Counted from the first letter of the stretch, positions 49,032-60,732 are shown. The stretch is DNA of 64,000 bases from Buxus sempervirens (GCA_947561395.2 OX387188.1:35645942-35709941); one strand, 5' to 3'. Program-made: numbers and translations. The notes: a model not told the origin generated them from the letters alone.

Positions 49032-50868
49032 AGTATAAAAAGCAAATTAAATTTATCATTGTATTCGAACTGTAGGCATAAATCTTTGATTTTTATATTA
49101 TTTGTCATTGAGTTATCCCAAGAAATGCCTTTTAGTACCTTCATCAATTCTCATATGTTTCTTGCAATGTCTTTTATTTCTGAAGGATTGCAATTCTGAA
49201 TCACATTTTCAGCTAAACATTACAATGTCAAGAGATTGGTTTTTTGTTGCCAAGTTGAATTCCAGGGTTTCAATTAAGTATCCATCAATCCATCCTCTTA
49301 AGAATTCCCAATTCCAAATCCTAAGGCACCTACTTTTATTACCCAAAAAAAAAAAAGTTAAAATAAATTTGGGAAATTCGATTGAGGAACTTATATAATC
49401 AAAATATGTGAAAAAATAAATTTAGAATATGGGTTTCTCCTATTTGGTAGGACTTCTATAAAGCCACCAATACATATAACCTATGCTTCGTGTCATGAAA
49501 GGGAAAACACTATCAAAGCAGTGCTATCAAATTTGTCTTCAACACTAATAAAACAAAATGAATATTAAGAAAGCAGAGATGTAGAATGTTAACTTACTGG
49601 GTCAAACTCAAATGTATCCCTGGTGCACAGATTCATCTCAAGTACTAGCAACTTTTTAAAATCCTCAGAAACAGACAAGAAACAAGAAGGCCTAAAATTC
49701 AATTGTCTAAACAATTAGAAATATCAAGAAGAGATTCAATTGCCAAATGAAATAATGAAAATAAAATGAAAAAGCATCCAAGATAGAGGCGGGATCATAA
49801 AAATTAAAATGCAGCATAATGCACCTATCACCCATTATCCATGATGCTACTGATATGATCCAGAGGAGTTCAGTTTTGATCATTGCATATGTCTTGTGTT
49901 ATTCGTACGGTGTGGTCTCAAGTTTTTTGTTTTTAACACTTTTCCTAGTATTTTGCCAAAGAAAAAGAAATTTGGAAAAGAGGCTGCTTTGTCCGCTTAG
50001 TAGATGTGTTTGTGGCTGCAACTTTGGACGAGCACATGGACAAGACGAGTCTTGCCAACTCATTTAACATTTGTAGAAATTGTCACACCGGGATTTCCAC
50101 TGTGATGTATCTGGTCAGCCAAGCATCCTTGTAAAGAGATTCTGTTAATGTAGGAAAATGGTGTTTCAATTATTTTGTATTTTGTCATTGTTTTAGACTG
50201 GTGCCTCTGAAGGGTTGGGTTTATTGGTTATAGGGTGCTAAAGGCAATGTGAGGCCCTCTTAAATTCTTTTCCCTCAAGGTCCAGTAGTTCTTTTATTCA
50301 AGCATGAAAATCCTTATTATTGGAAATTTAATCAACGTCATTAGTTTTGTTGAAACGCTACTTGCAGTCACCTAATATGCATTAAAAATAAGATGTAACC
50401 CACTTTCTTGCAGTTATTTTATTGTTTGTGGATTAAGTTTTGTTTACCATTGATTTTTTGAGAGAAACATTCCGCATTTCATCTGCTTAAGCCATTAAAA
50501 TGTAATAGGTGTTGGTGATCCAGTTTAATAGCAGTATGTTGCATTTAATTGGTCTCTTTTTCTCTTGTTTCTATTTCTGGTAGTTGTTTTGAAGTGAAAA
50601 CCTCCTACTAGGGAAATAGAATTATAATTTAACTCTACAACCTCTATTTTTTATTTACAATTTTTTTAAGTCTAAAGTCTTCCCCAACATCTGTCTTCAA
50701 TTAATTTGAGGGGATTTGAGGGAAATTGACTGACATACCTGATCTGCCTATGTATTCTTGTCTTGTGAGTCATATTTATTTTAGTATGTTGTAATATTTC
50801 AAAATATATTTTTTCCATTATATTTGAATATGAAGAATTTAATATTTCAATTCGCTGGACAGTGCACA
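49032..50868. other. MULE interior, left, no gene recognised
   Basis: AT-rich sequence between the left TIR and the transposase remnant. I see no conserved protein. A weak frame at 49819-50067 is not supported. Confidence 0.55.
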
Positions 50869-51207
50869 ATGTCAGGTGAGATTCTATTCTGTTTTTGTCA
50901 CATTGGAGGACAAGTAATCACCAAGGAAGATGGGTCAATGGGGTATAGTGGGGGAAGTAGTAAGGGTGTCGATCTAAATAGCAACATGAATTATACTGAG
51001 GTCGTTGAAGCTGTTTGTCGGTTATTGAATATATCCCCGGTGAGTGTAAGTATGAAGTACTCGGTGAAGTTTGACAAGAGCGTTCTACTGGCACTCTCTG
51101 ATCAAGATGCGTTATCGTACCTATTTCGCTACAACGAGGGTTGGGCCAACATTTATGTCTATAAAGATGAAGGATCATCACAAGAAAGAGACACTTGTCG
51201 GAGGTAA
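50869..51207 (+). CDS. MULE transposase N-terminal PB1-like domain, truncated
   Basis: 112 residues from the ATG at 50869. Features of the MuDR/MULE N-terminal PB1 domain are G-E-I-x-F at the start, G-G-x-V-I, a D-G-S-M-x-Y-x-G-G turn, the N-Y-T-E-V-V-E-A-V helix, M-K-Y-x-V-x-F-D and L-S-D-Q-D-A-L. A complete transposase has 600-900 residues with DDE and SWIM zinc-finger domains; here the frame stops and the minisatellite starts about 20 bp later. The domain itself is undamaged, so it could still be translated as a short protein. Expression is unknown. Confidence 0.75.
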   Translation: MSGEILFCFCHIGGQVITKEDGSMGYSGGSSKGVDLNSNMNYTEVVEAVCRLLNISPVSVSMKYSVKFDKSVLLALSDQDALSYLFRYNEGWANIYVYKDEGSSQERDTCRR

Positions 51208-51224
51208 TATTCATAGGACTTTTA

Positions 51225-52850
51225 GTAGGAGGGCCTCGAGCAATTTTACATGGGACGCGAGCTAAGTATATGTGGGGCTCAAGCAATTTTACATGGGACT
51301 CGAGCTAAGTATACGTGGGACTCGAGCAAATATACATCGGACTCGAGCTAAGTATACATGGGACTCGAGCAAATTTACATTGGACTCGAGCTAAGTATAC
51401 ATGGGACTCGAGCAAATTTACATTGGACTCGAGCAAATTTACATGGGACTCGAGCTATTTTACATCGGACACGAGCTAAGTATACATGGGACTCGAGCAA
51501 ATATACATCGGACTCGAGCTAAGTATACATGGGACTTGAGCAAATTTATATTGGACTCGAGCTAAGTATACATGGGACTCGAGCAAATTTACATGGGACT
51601 CGAGCTATTTTACACCGGACACGAGCTACGTATACATGGGACTCGAGCAAATATACATCGGACTCGAGCTAAGTATACATGGGACTCGAGCAAATTTATA
51701 TTGGACTCGAGCTAAGTATACATGGGACTCGAGCAAATTTACATGGGACTCGATCTATTTTACATCGGACACGAGCAGTTGGATACATGGGACTCGAGCA
51801 AATTTACATCGGACTCGAGCTATTTTACATGGGACTCGAGCAAATATACATCGGACTCGAGCTAAGTATACATGGGACTCGAGCAAATTTACATTGGACT
51901 CGAGCTAAGTATACATGGGACTCGAGCAAATTTACATGGGACTCGAGCTATTTTACACCGGACACGAGCTAAGTATACATGGGACTCGAGCAAATATACA
52001 TCGGACTCGAGCTAAGTATACATGGGACTCGAGCAAATTTATATTGGACTCGAGCTAAGTATACATGGGACTCGAGCAAATTTACATGGGACTCGATCTA
52101 TTTTACATCGGACACGAGCAGTTGGATACATGGGACTCGAGCAAATTTACATCAGACTCGAGCTATTTTACATGGGACTCGAGCAAATTTACATCGGACT
52201 CGAGCTAAGTATATGTAGGACTCGAGCAGTTTTACATGGGGCTCGAGCTACGTATACGGGAGACTCGAGCAATTTTACATGGGACTCGAGTTATTTTACA
52301 TGGGACTCAAGCTAAGTATATGTAGGACTCGGGCAATTTTACATGGGACTCGAGCAAATTTACATCGGACTCGAGCTAAGTATATGAAGGACTCGAGCAG
52401 TTTTACATGGAACTCGAGCTACGTATACGGGAGACTCGAGCAATTTTACATGGGACTCGAGTTATTTTACATGGGACTCGCGCTAAGTATATGTAAGACT
52501 CGGGCAATTTTACATGGGACTCGAGCAAATTTACATCGGACTCAAGCTAAGTATATGTAGGACTCGAGCAGTTTTACATGGGACTCGAGCTACGTATACG
52601 GGAGACGACTCGAGAAATTTTACATGGGACTCGAGTTATTTTACATGGGACTCGCGCTAAGTATATGTAGGACTCGGGCAATTTTACATGGGACTCGAGC
52701 TTAGTATACGTGAGTGCCGTAGCTAATTACATGGGACTCGAGTTATTTTACATGGGACTCGAGCTAAGTATATGTAGGACTCGAGCAATGTTACAACGGA
52801 CTCGAATTATTTTACATGGGACTCGAGCTAACGATAGGCAGGACCACGGG
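51225..52850. repeat. 1.6-kb minisatellite with higher-order structure
   Basis: About 75 copies of 21/22-bp units around ATGGGACTCGAGCAAATTTAC and ATCGGACTCGAGCTAAGTATAC. Alternating units make a 43-bp dimer. The left part repeats with a 343-bp period (51636 and 51979 start near-identical blocks), the right part with a 172-bp period (about 52212, 52384, 52556). CTCGAG (XhoI site) is in most units. Apparent proteins from it (MGLEQIYIGLEL...) are artefacts of the repeat. Confidence 0.95.
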
Positions 52851-53341
52851 ACTGGATCATATTAATTAATGTTCATCCTTCAACAGATTCAGGGACATGC
52901 ACCCCTACTAATACAATACCCTCTCTTGATACCAATATATTATATGCAAATATAATAATAAAATATCAACAATTATAAAGATCTGATAATCATTATCGCA
53001 TGGTTTTGATCAGTCGACAACCTTAAAGTTATGCCAATCGGCCTTTACATCCATCCCTTCTTGTCTCCCATTTCAGTCGACAACCTTAAGAGTACGCATC
53101 CACATTATCATGAACGTTTAAGCATCTCAATTACCCGTACTGGATAGATCCACGCTTGCTTGCATACACAAAACAAAGTTGTAAGAAGACGAAGAGACAT
53201 CGTGAAGGACACGTAGAAGAAGGACGAAACTAGCATCAGCATCATTGGTGCTAAGACAAATGACTTGAAGTGAAAATAGACTGACAATAGGGATTTTTCC
53301 TTATATTGATGTGGTAAACAATTTAAATAAACTATGCATAC

Positions 53342-53564
53342 CTCAGACAATATAATCCACGGAATGGGTCCCATTCCCAACGACTATGCTATTACAAAAG
53401 CCTGAAAGATAAAAGTTATGTAAAAATAAGGTTACAAATCATTGACAGAAAAAAACTAACAAGTAAGACTTCAGAAAATTTCACATAACTAGACATACCA
53501 CGAGACCAACTACAGACAGTATGCTCATAATACTATGAAAGTGAGAATCTTCTGATACAACACT
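53342..53564 (-). pseudogene. Captured exons of an ERD6-like sugar transporter
   Basis: Exon A (53564-53499) encodes SVVSEDSHFHSIMSILSVVG plus LV. Exon B (53401-53342) encodes AFVIA-stop-SLGMGPIPWIILSE. Both have exact AG and GT borders and join in phase. In ERD6-like monosaccharide transporters, E-D-S-H-x-x-S-I-M/G-x-x-S-x-V-G and S-L-G-M-G-P-I-P-W-x-I-M-S-E are adjacent in the tenth and eleventh membrane region. A TAG interrupts exon B and the exons on either side are missing, so it is a captured, dead fragment. It lies between two copies of a 40-bp repeat (53095-53135, 53735-53775). Confidence 0.75.
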
Positions 53565-53772
53565 CTGACAGCAATAGGAACAGCAGAAAAGGCATTTCAA
53601 AAAGAAGAATATAAATCGCTTCTACTAAATTCCTGGAATTTTCATAATCTAATACAAAAGTAAACAAAAATTAGAAGAAGGTCACAAAATTAAGAGACTT
53701 TAGAAAGAATGCAACTCAAGAAGGTCGAAATTCGTACGCATCCACATTCTCAGGAAGGTTTAAGCATCTCAA

Positions 53773-56461
53773 TTAGAACGGGTACTTGATTGTGTTTGCA
53801 GGGTGGAGCAATAGGTATGCTAACAATTCATGCCGAAAGTGTCCAATATTTTCCTGTTACAATTTAAATGAAACACTTGCTAAAAAAAATTCTGTAAGTC
53901 TTAACCACATCATGTTGCATAGGAAAATATATACTTGCCTGCCCAAACCTAGTCGACAATTGATGCCCATCCCAATATTCCATGTACTTCATTACGAATA
54001 CACCACAATCGTCACTACACAACAAATGGAAAAGATCAAGAGAAGGTAGACATGGCAAATAACTAGAAAGTACAGGTGTTATTGGGGGTAAGGTAAAGCT
54101 ATAATTCAATGTAGTAATTATTCATGATCGAACAATAATGATTTCATGTTTTTTCCCACTGTATTTTAAGCATGTAATATTATTGCAACACCGAGGATAC
54201 TTTTAATTTCATTTCAAGATTTATTCTTCAATAAATATCACCATTATTCAGATGATAATACCCAATGAATCTAGCTAAAATAATTTTAATAATTGGAATT
54301 ACAAATAAAATCAAAAAAAATTAGACTCCACCAATACGTATCTTGCTAAAGAATTTTAATAATTGGAATTATTTATATCATAATACCCAATGATATACCT
54401 ATAATATTTGAGTTTCAATCTCAACGACTAAAAGAATGTGGCACCCCGGAACCAGGTTGACCCATATCAGGTTTATATTGGCTCCTGGGCGCTAGCTTAG
54501 GGCCCAAAGTAATGAAAACCAACTTCAGAACTAACCAAACACACAAAATAACCTCTTAAATTTTTTCCAGAAAAACGGCTATATAACGCCTGTAAATACG
54601 AGTATGGGCTAAGCCCTCAAACACAAATGACCACCTGATAAATACAATTTATACATCCACTCAAAATAACTAAACCATCCTAATATACAACTGTATAATC
54701 TCACTAAGTTTACATCGTCTCTCCATCTTCCCATCTACACCATCTTTGAGCTCCACAGGTTGCTTATTTGGAAATAAACAAATAAGCAACCTAAGGGCAT
54801 TATCCAATATCTCTATAATGGTCATGTAATTTAAGGTAACATATGAGTGATAAAATTGGGAACTTACGAAGTACTTTGACAGGGCACAGACACAGGCACC
54901 ACTGACCACTCCTGCACTCTCTTGTCACAACCACGTTTAAGCTCCTCAAAGACTTTTGAAAAAAAAGTTGTCTGCAATGAAAATTGAACCATTCAATATC
55001 AATTTATATAATACATTGAAACTATATAGCTTTTTACATACCAATTTCGTTGATACAGCACGGTAATCACCAGGCCGACTCTTCGGTACCGAATCTAACA
55101 CTTCGATCCGTTGGTCCTTGATGTTCAAAACAACCAAGAACCAATGGTTCCTCCTCAAGATCGGTAGGAAAACCTATCAAATGACAATACAAGGTGTACT
55201 AGGCGTTAATAATTATGTAAATGAGAGTAATAAAATATTCGAAATTTATCATACCATATGACATCGAAGCAAACTACATCCTACAACATCTCGTGAAAAT
55301 TGACTTCGTACAGCATCTTCTACAGTCACTGTTCCTTTTAGGATTGCAGCCTGTAAACCACAAGTACAATATATTAGTCCGCTGTAGTACTCCATATGCA
55401 TTGATAATTAATTATTCTAAGCGTCCTAACATACAATCCTATATACGTACAGATGTGTAGGGTGTAATGTAATGACGACGGATAGTTGATGCATGTTCCC
55501 GCGTAGATTTGACACGAGCAAGCACATACATGTGCATAACCTATTCCACAATCACCTGAGTGAGAAAACTAATCCAAGTACCATTGTAACCTAAAACAAA
55601 TGATACACTTTTCGATACAAATAACTTACCAGGTCGCTAACCCTTCGTCGTGGAGAAAGACCAAGTAGATCGAATCGAGTCGCAAAGCAATCACCGAAAT
55701 CAACAAGTTTTTCCCTGCATGCGTCAATTCCACTTATAAGGGGAAAAAAAAAAAACAACAACCAACTATAAACACAATATTGAATGGTGTAAATCTGTTA
55801 ATTACTCTCAATTACAGAAGATATATACTTACATCGGCGACAACCCTGGTGTCATGGCATACATCCACGCTTTTGTCTCTCGTTCAGGTAATGGGGGGAA
55901 TCTATGCGTCTCGACAAAGGGTGACCTCAATTTATGTACAAGGTGCTTTACTCACTTCCCCCTACCTCTGGGACAAGATTGCATCGTACTTGGACCCTCA
56001 GATGTACTTGCGGGTTCATCAGTTGGCACACTTCCAGCAAAAGGAGGTGATGAAAACTCTGCGTGTGCATCAACAGTGCCATCGCCATCTGGAGGTGGTG
56101 GAGGAGGCACATCATCATTACAAGGCCAGTCGGGCTCCGCATCTGGAGGTGGTGGAGGAGCCACATCATCAGTACAACTCCAGTCAGGCTCAGCATCTGG
56201 CGGTGGTGGATGTCGTTGGGAGTGGCTTAAAGAGGCAGCAAAGTCGGTACAATGCCGTGTGAAGTCACGGGCAAAGCCGATCATACGAACAATGTGACTT
56301 CGTAATACCTACGACAATGAAAACATATTGATGAAAGCAGATGTATAGAAGAATGTGTAAAATAAAAGAAATAATGCAATGGCTTGCCTTACCGGATCTA
56401 TATCTGTCGGCACGTGAGTCACATCATCTGCCGCCCGCTCCTGATCCCGTGCAAAATCCAT
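53773..56461 (-). pseudogene. Ulp1-like cysteine protease (C48) of the MULE, two stops
   Basis: Nine exons on the minus strand: 56461-56393, 56308-55833, 55714-55630, 55555-55451, 55350-55255, 55173-55042, 54971-54868, 54014-53939 and 53853-53773. They join in one frame of 408 codons. The C-terminal half is an Ulp1 peptidase fold: N-H-W-F-L-V-V (catalytic His), E-V-L-D-S (Asp), P-C-Q-S-T-S-D-D-C-G-V-F (Gln and catalytic Cys), ending HPANTIKYPF. The N-terminal half has Pro/Asp repeats (PPPPPDAEPDW). Two nonsense codons, TGA at 55954-55952 and TAG at 55543-55541, each one C-to-T change from Arg and Gln, break it. Intron 8 has a GC donor (CAG/GCAAGT). Such genes are carried by Kaonashi MULEs; their role in the element is not established. 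Confidence 0.82.
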
Positions 56462-56854
56462 GCCTAAGGCACATAACATTCACACACAAAATATGATTTT
56501 AAACTTTAATACAAGATGCCACCTTGCCTCATTCCTGTTTAATAGGCCTTTAAGTTACATCCATTCCATATGGAAAATGCCTGAATTACAGATGGTGAAG
56601 GGTCTCTTCTGCCATGTTTTCTGGCCACAAAATGCCTGAACTAGGTATCAAATTTGGCAAGCTATGCCTTTTTCACTATGATTCTCTGTATTTGTTTAAT
56701 TCTTATCTGGTTGTTTGTTCCTTGTAAAAAACTTTTATTTCATTTCTTTGTTTGCTTTTATGCATTTTTCATTGCTTGATAGATTTATTTCTGCAACAAC
56801 TTATTGGCTGGTTGTTCATTTTAAGTTGCCTGTATTGGTAATTGAAATTTTCAG

Positions 56855-56951
56855 GTGATTCAAAGGAAATTAATTGATGTAGCCACACCATTAACCCCCA
56901 TAGATGGTAACATTGGACCTGATGCTGTTCATCTTCTTGCTTTAAAGGAGG
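56855..56951 (+). pseudogene. Captured exon of a MutS homologue (MSH7-like)
   Basis: After a TTTTCAG acceptor the frame reads VIQRKLIDVATPLTP, then DGNIGPDAVHLLALKEG, up to a possible donor at 56952. The phrase DGNIGPDAVHLLAxKE is, to my knowledge, a mark of plant MSH7 at the start of the MutS connector domain. No neighbouring MSH exon was recognised with confidence, so this is a fragment. The assignment rests on one exon from memory. Confidence 0.5.
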
Positions 56952-58159
56952 GTTGTGCTGCTTTTTGTTCGTTGCTTTGTTATATATATTTGTTGAAAGT
57001 CTTTAGTCATTGGGCAACTTGTCAATTCAGATTTCTTATGATCCATATTCTTGTTTTCAGTGTTTTCAATGTTATCTTTTGGTTTATTACATCTATTAAT
57101 TCGTTTTGGAGATTGAGATTGGATGATAGGAGACGTGGGTTTTGATTCAGATTCAGCAGAAAATAATGATATGAGGAGGAGGAGGTGATGGGCATAACAG
57201 CATCTACTGCTGATAAACATTTGCAGTAAGGCTTGATGCTCTGTGCAATGCAGAAAGTAACTGATTTTGGCATGGCAGTAGCAGTAAGGTTTAATTCCTC
57301 TCTCTATCTTTAATGGGTTTATTTATGTTTATTTAACCAAAAAATTAGACGGTAAAACAGAGGTAATAGATACACTTATTTGTGCTAAAAGTATTTACAT
57401 TTACTTAATTATATTGTGGTCAATATCTACTACAAAAATTGAGGTGCAGTCTCCTATCAAGATGTCCTGAGTCTAAGCCTGAGAACACAAAGGTGGCAAT
57501 GTTAAATTCAGGCCACTTTGTGAAACTACCCCTTTGGAAATAGGGATCTGTTATCAAAGGTATCATCACCATCAGATCTTTGATTTGGCACAAAGGTTAT
57601 AAAGTCTTATCTACTGCAGCTGATAGGTTCCAGGTCATGGGTCATTACCTGACACGAGGCTAATATGATGGTTGTGATCTATGACGACAGTGAAAGTATT
57701 TGTGGTGGTTGCATGGGGAGTGGAGCATTCACCCTTAAAAGAAGGCATGATTGAAGGCTTTGTTGGTATGGAGTAAGGACTAGGTAGGCGTCGGTCATGT
57801 TCCATATTTCTTAATGCCTCACAACACACTCTAAAAGCCTATTATCATGTTCCATATTTCTTATGCAACTGACCTGCTTGGGGGAAGAGGAGGACTCAAA
57901 ATGTTATGTGGCTGTTAAATATACCTTTTATTTACTAAATTGTAAAGACTATGGTTGCTCTCTCTTTGCCTCTCTTATAAGATGAGAAATTTTCATTCCT
58001 TTTGATTTGAATTGTCACAGGATATGAAGAAGATACAGCAAAAGCAAAAGTTCAGTTTTTGGTCCAAATGAGGAGAAAAAACCAGCATCTCAAGCAACCC
58101 TGAAAAGCCTGCACAAGAGATATCCGAAGATACTATTGTCGTGGGAGTTCCATTATTTC
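56952..58159. other. MULE interior, right, mostly unrecognised
   Basis: No clear gene. Around 58024-58170 a frame (MKKIQQKQKFSFW..., interrupted by a stop) has a faint likeness to the QKSILSFF-type N-terminus of MSH6/7, which would fit more MutS capture, but it is too weak to call. Confidence 0.4.
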
Positions 58160-59435
58160 ATGCAAATTGTGTAAGCTAAAATATACTTGTGAATGTTTGA
58201 AATTTATGTCACTACTCACTAGCTAGCTCTCTAAATCTGTTTGGTGCTGTTTGCTTTTCAGTTTAAAATAGAAGAGATCAAAAACCTCCAATAACAATCT
58301 GTTAAGTATTGGAAGTCTCATCGGTAGAGCCAACAAACTCATTGAATTTGGGAAGAACTTCTAAAGAAGCATGGTTATACAAGGCCATTGCTAGAGTGGA
58401 AGCAAAAAATTTAATGGCTTCAGAACACATTCGCAACTCAGAGCACTACATCATTCATGGACTTTTTTCAGTGTAATGGAGCTGCTTGCTCGCTTCTATA
58501 GTTGGACAATGATGGTGTAAACATTTACTACAGCCAATATTCGAAAAACATGCAAATAACTCATATTCAAATTCGAAAGGGCACATTTCGCTAAGGCAAA
58601 CAACAGAATCATTGAAATTTAAGCCATTTCTACAAGAAGATTACCATTTAAATATGTGCAAATATGCAAATGCGCAAATTTAAATTCAATTTCCCAAAAT
58701 AAAATTCAAAGAAGGCACTCGGCAGCTACCTGGTCGCCAACGGCAGCACTCCCTACGGCGACGAACAGCAGGTCGTCGACGGCAACAAACTTCAACCGCG
58801 GTGGCTCTCCAACGACGAATTCCTCAATGTGTGCAAACAGAGAGGAGAGGAAAACAATGCATGAAACGAGAGGGTTTCGTCGAAGAGAGGAATGGGGGAA
58901 GGAGAGGGTTTCGCCCTTCTGGAGAAGAAGATGACAATGGTCGGGGTTCGTGGGGGTTCGTCGGGCTTGGAGACGAAGCAAACTTGCTCCGACAACAACC
59001 CTAGCTCGCCGGCGAAGAAAGGATTGGCCGGTCGTTCGTCGTCGGCTTCGGGTTTAGGGTTGGGATTCGCAGGGTTCTCACTTTTTGAAATTCCGCACAG
59101 GACGAGAGGAGAGGAGAGGAGAGAACGAGGAGAGAACGCGGGAAGAACCCTAGCTCGCCGGATTTTGAGAAGATTAGCCGGCGTTCGTCGTCGGGTTTAG
59201 GGTTTCGAAGGTGGGTTTTTTCGCTCGCACAGGACGAGGAGAGGAGAGGAGAAACGGGGCACGTGCAAACATGCCCTTATATCCAAGGGCATTTTGGGCA
59301 TTGCAATTTCCCCAAACGTGCAATGACCCCTTTCTGGTAATAATTCTCAAAAGTGGCATGTTTTTGAAATTTTGCATCTTTATGGCATGTTTTTGTAATA
59401 ATCGCTGTAAAGTGGCATGTTTTTGAAATTTTCCC
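58160..59435 (-). repeat. Right terminal inverted repeat of the MULE, 1276 bp
   Basis: Inverted partner of 47756-49031. Small frames in both arms are mirror images and not independent genes. Confidence 0.95.
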
Positions 59436-59451
59436 TTTTTTTTTCCTTTTT

Positions 59452-59781
59452 TTGTTTCATACTGTATTGATTAATGCGGAGCATTCTAAAAAATTGATAG
59501 ACGTTGCAAACTTGAGACCTTGGAGGGAGCATATAACTCAAATTGGATTCTTAGAAGAAACTGGCAGACGATTTCAACTAAAAGTACGTGAAGAATTTGC
59601 CACCTGGCAAATTCCTTTACACACATTGAATTTACGTCGTGGTAGAGTTCGCTCTTTAGAGAAAACTTTTTTAAAAATTGAAATTAACCTAACCTATAGA
59701 GAGCAACAAATCTTCTTTGTTAAAAGATTCCGACAGACCGAAAGACATAAAACTGATAATTTTCTTCTAAATTGTTGCTGA
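59452..59781 (+). CDS. Short open frame right of the MULE, unknown
   Basis: About 109 codons with no ATG at the beginning (read from TTG), containing KLIDVANLRPWREHITQIGF and a basic C-terminal half. I recognise no family. It directly abuts the MULE target duplication and no matching left half is seen at 47.7 kb. It may be a remnant exon or chance. Confidence 0.25.
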   Translation: MFHTVLINAEHSKKLIDVANLRPWREHITQIGFLEETGRRFQLKVREEFATWQIPLHTLNLRRGRVRSLEKTFLKIEINLTYREQQIFFVKRFRQTERHKTDNFLLNCC

Positions 59782-60732
59782 TCGTGATTTGCTCACAAAA
59801 TTTCCAAAAAAAAAAATTTTCTCACAAAGTATATTTTAATCAGCAAAAGTCTGTCTTTTTTTCATTTTTTCCTGCTTCTTTTCAGGTCTCTTTAGAGACA
59901 CCTAAAAAAGGAGCTCCAATTTTTTTCTTTATCTTTTTACGCTACTCTGGAACTCATGAACTCATTTAAAATTCATTCCTGTCTTGGTTTTTAGGGTTTG
60001 GTGAGTGGGGTCGTTATGTTAGGATGAACTTTGATTTGAATAAATCTAGGAATCTGTTTGGAGATTTGGTTTAGATTATTAGGTTTTACAGTTCACGTCC
60101 TGTTCATCACTCCGCGTTTCTTTTCCATGTTGATTTCTGCTTTTCTGCTGCTTCTTTTTGCTGTTGTTACTGCTTCTTCTGCGATCTCGATTGTTGTTGG
60201 CTGATGTGCCCCTGGTCGTCATTAGATCTGCATTGCCGTCGGCAAGTGGAAGATTGAAACCAGGTAATTTGTATGGTTATCTCTCGAAATTTGATGGATT
60301 GCTCTGTCGGTCCTATGAATGTGTGAATTTGTTGTAGGATATGTGGTTCATTTCGTGGATGCTAGTTCCTTTTTCCTTTTCTGTTTTTTGTATAATTCTG
60401 ATTATCATGTTGAAAATGAATGCAGATAAAGCTGGGAATTTGAAACTTTTGGATTCAAATTGGAAATTTTTGGATTTTTATGTTTGAGTTAGGGTTGGCG
60501 TTGTTGTTCTCTTGCAATGAAGGGCGGAACACGTGCTGCTCTCAGAAAGTGAATATAACAAAATGCTGAAGTTCTAGGGTTTCTTCTGACTTGGATTTGG
60601 ATGAATGTAAAGTAATTGGACTGAAATTTCATGATAATATCATGAGACTTGGAATATTGGTTTGCTTTGAACACGAAGAATTCGATGTTCTGGAGGGTAT
60701 AGGCATAAATTGAAGTCCTTGATTTGGTTGAT
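59782..60732 (+). promoter_or_regulatory. Upstream region and probable 5' UTR of the PP2C gene
   Basis: The segment 60080-60320 is partly repeated at 46530-46660. A good donor (CCAG/GTAATTTG) at about 60263 could start a 5' UTR intron. TATA or transcription start were not placed with confidence. Confidence 0.4.

Larger units (their letters stand above)
47756..59435. mobile_element. 11.7-kb Kaonashi-type MULE / Pack-MULE
   Basis: The element is bounded by two 1276-bp inverted repeats starting GGGAAAATTTCAAAAACATG. A 9-bp target duplication made of nine T flanks it (47747-47755, 59436-59444), the length expected for Mutator-like elements. Cargo: a PB1-domain transposase remnant (+, 50869-51207), a large minisatellite (51225-52850), two exons of an ERD6-like sugar transporter (-, 53564-53342), an Ulp1/C48 protease gene (-, 56461-53773) and an MSH7-like exon (+, 56855-56951). 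Ulp1 protease genes are the mark of Kaonashi (KI) MULEs. The element cannot move by itself as the catalytic transposase domain is gone. Near-identical arms suggest recent insertion or arm conversion. Confidence 0.93.

Noticed and set aside
51225..52850. Regular short repeats as a possible CRISPR array, or long repeat proteins
   Set aside because: Units abut without unique spacers, the context is a plant MULE, and frames arise only from the 43-bp periodicity.
55780..56297. Plus-strand frames of 147-160 codons (His/Gln-rich and Gly/Ser-rich)
   Set aside because: Antisense shadows of exon 2 of the Ulp1-like gene, whose splice sites and motifs are on the minus strand.
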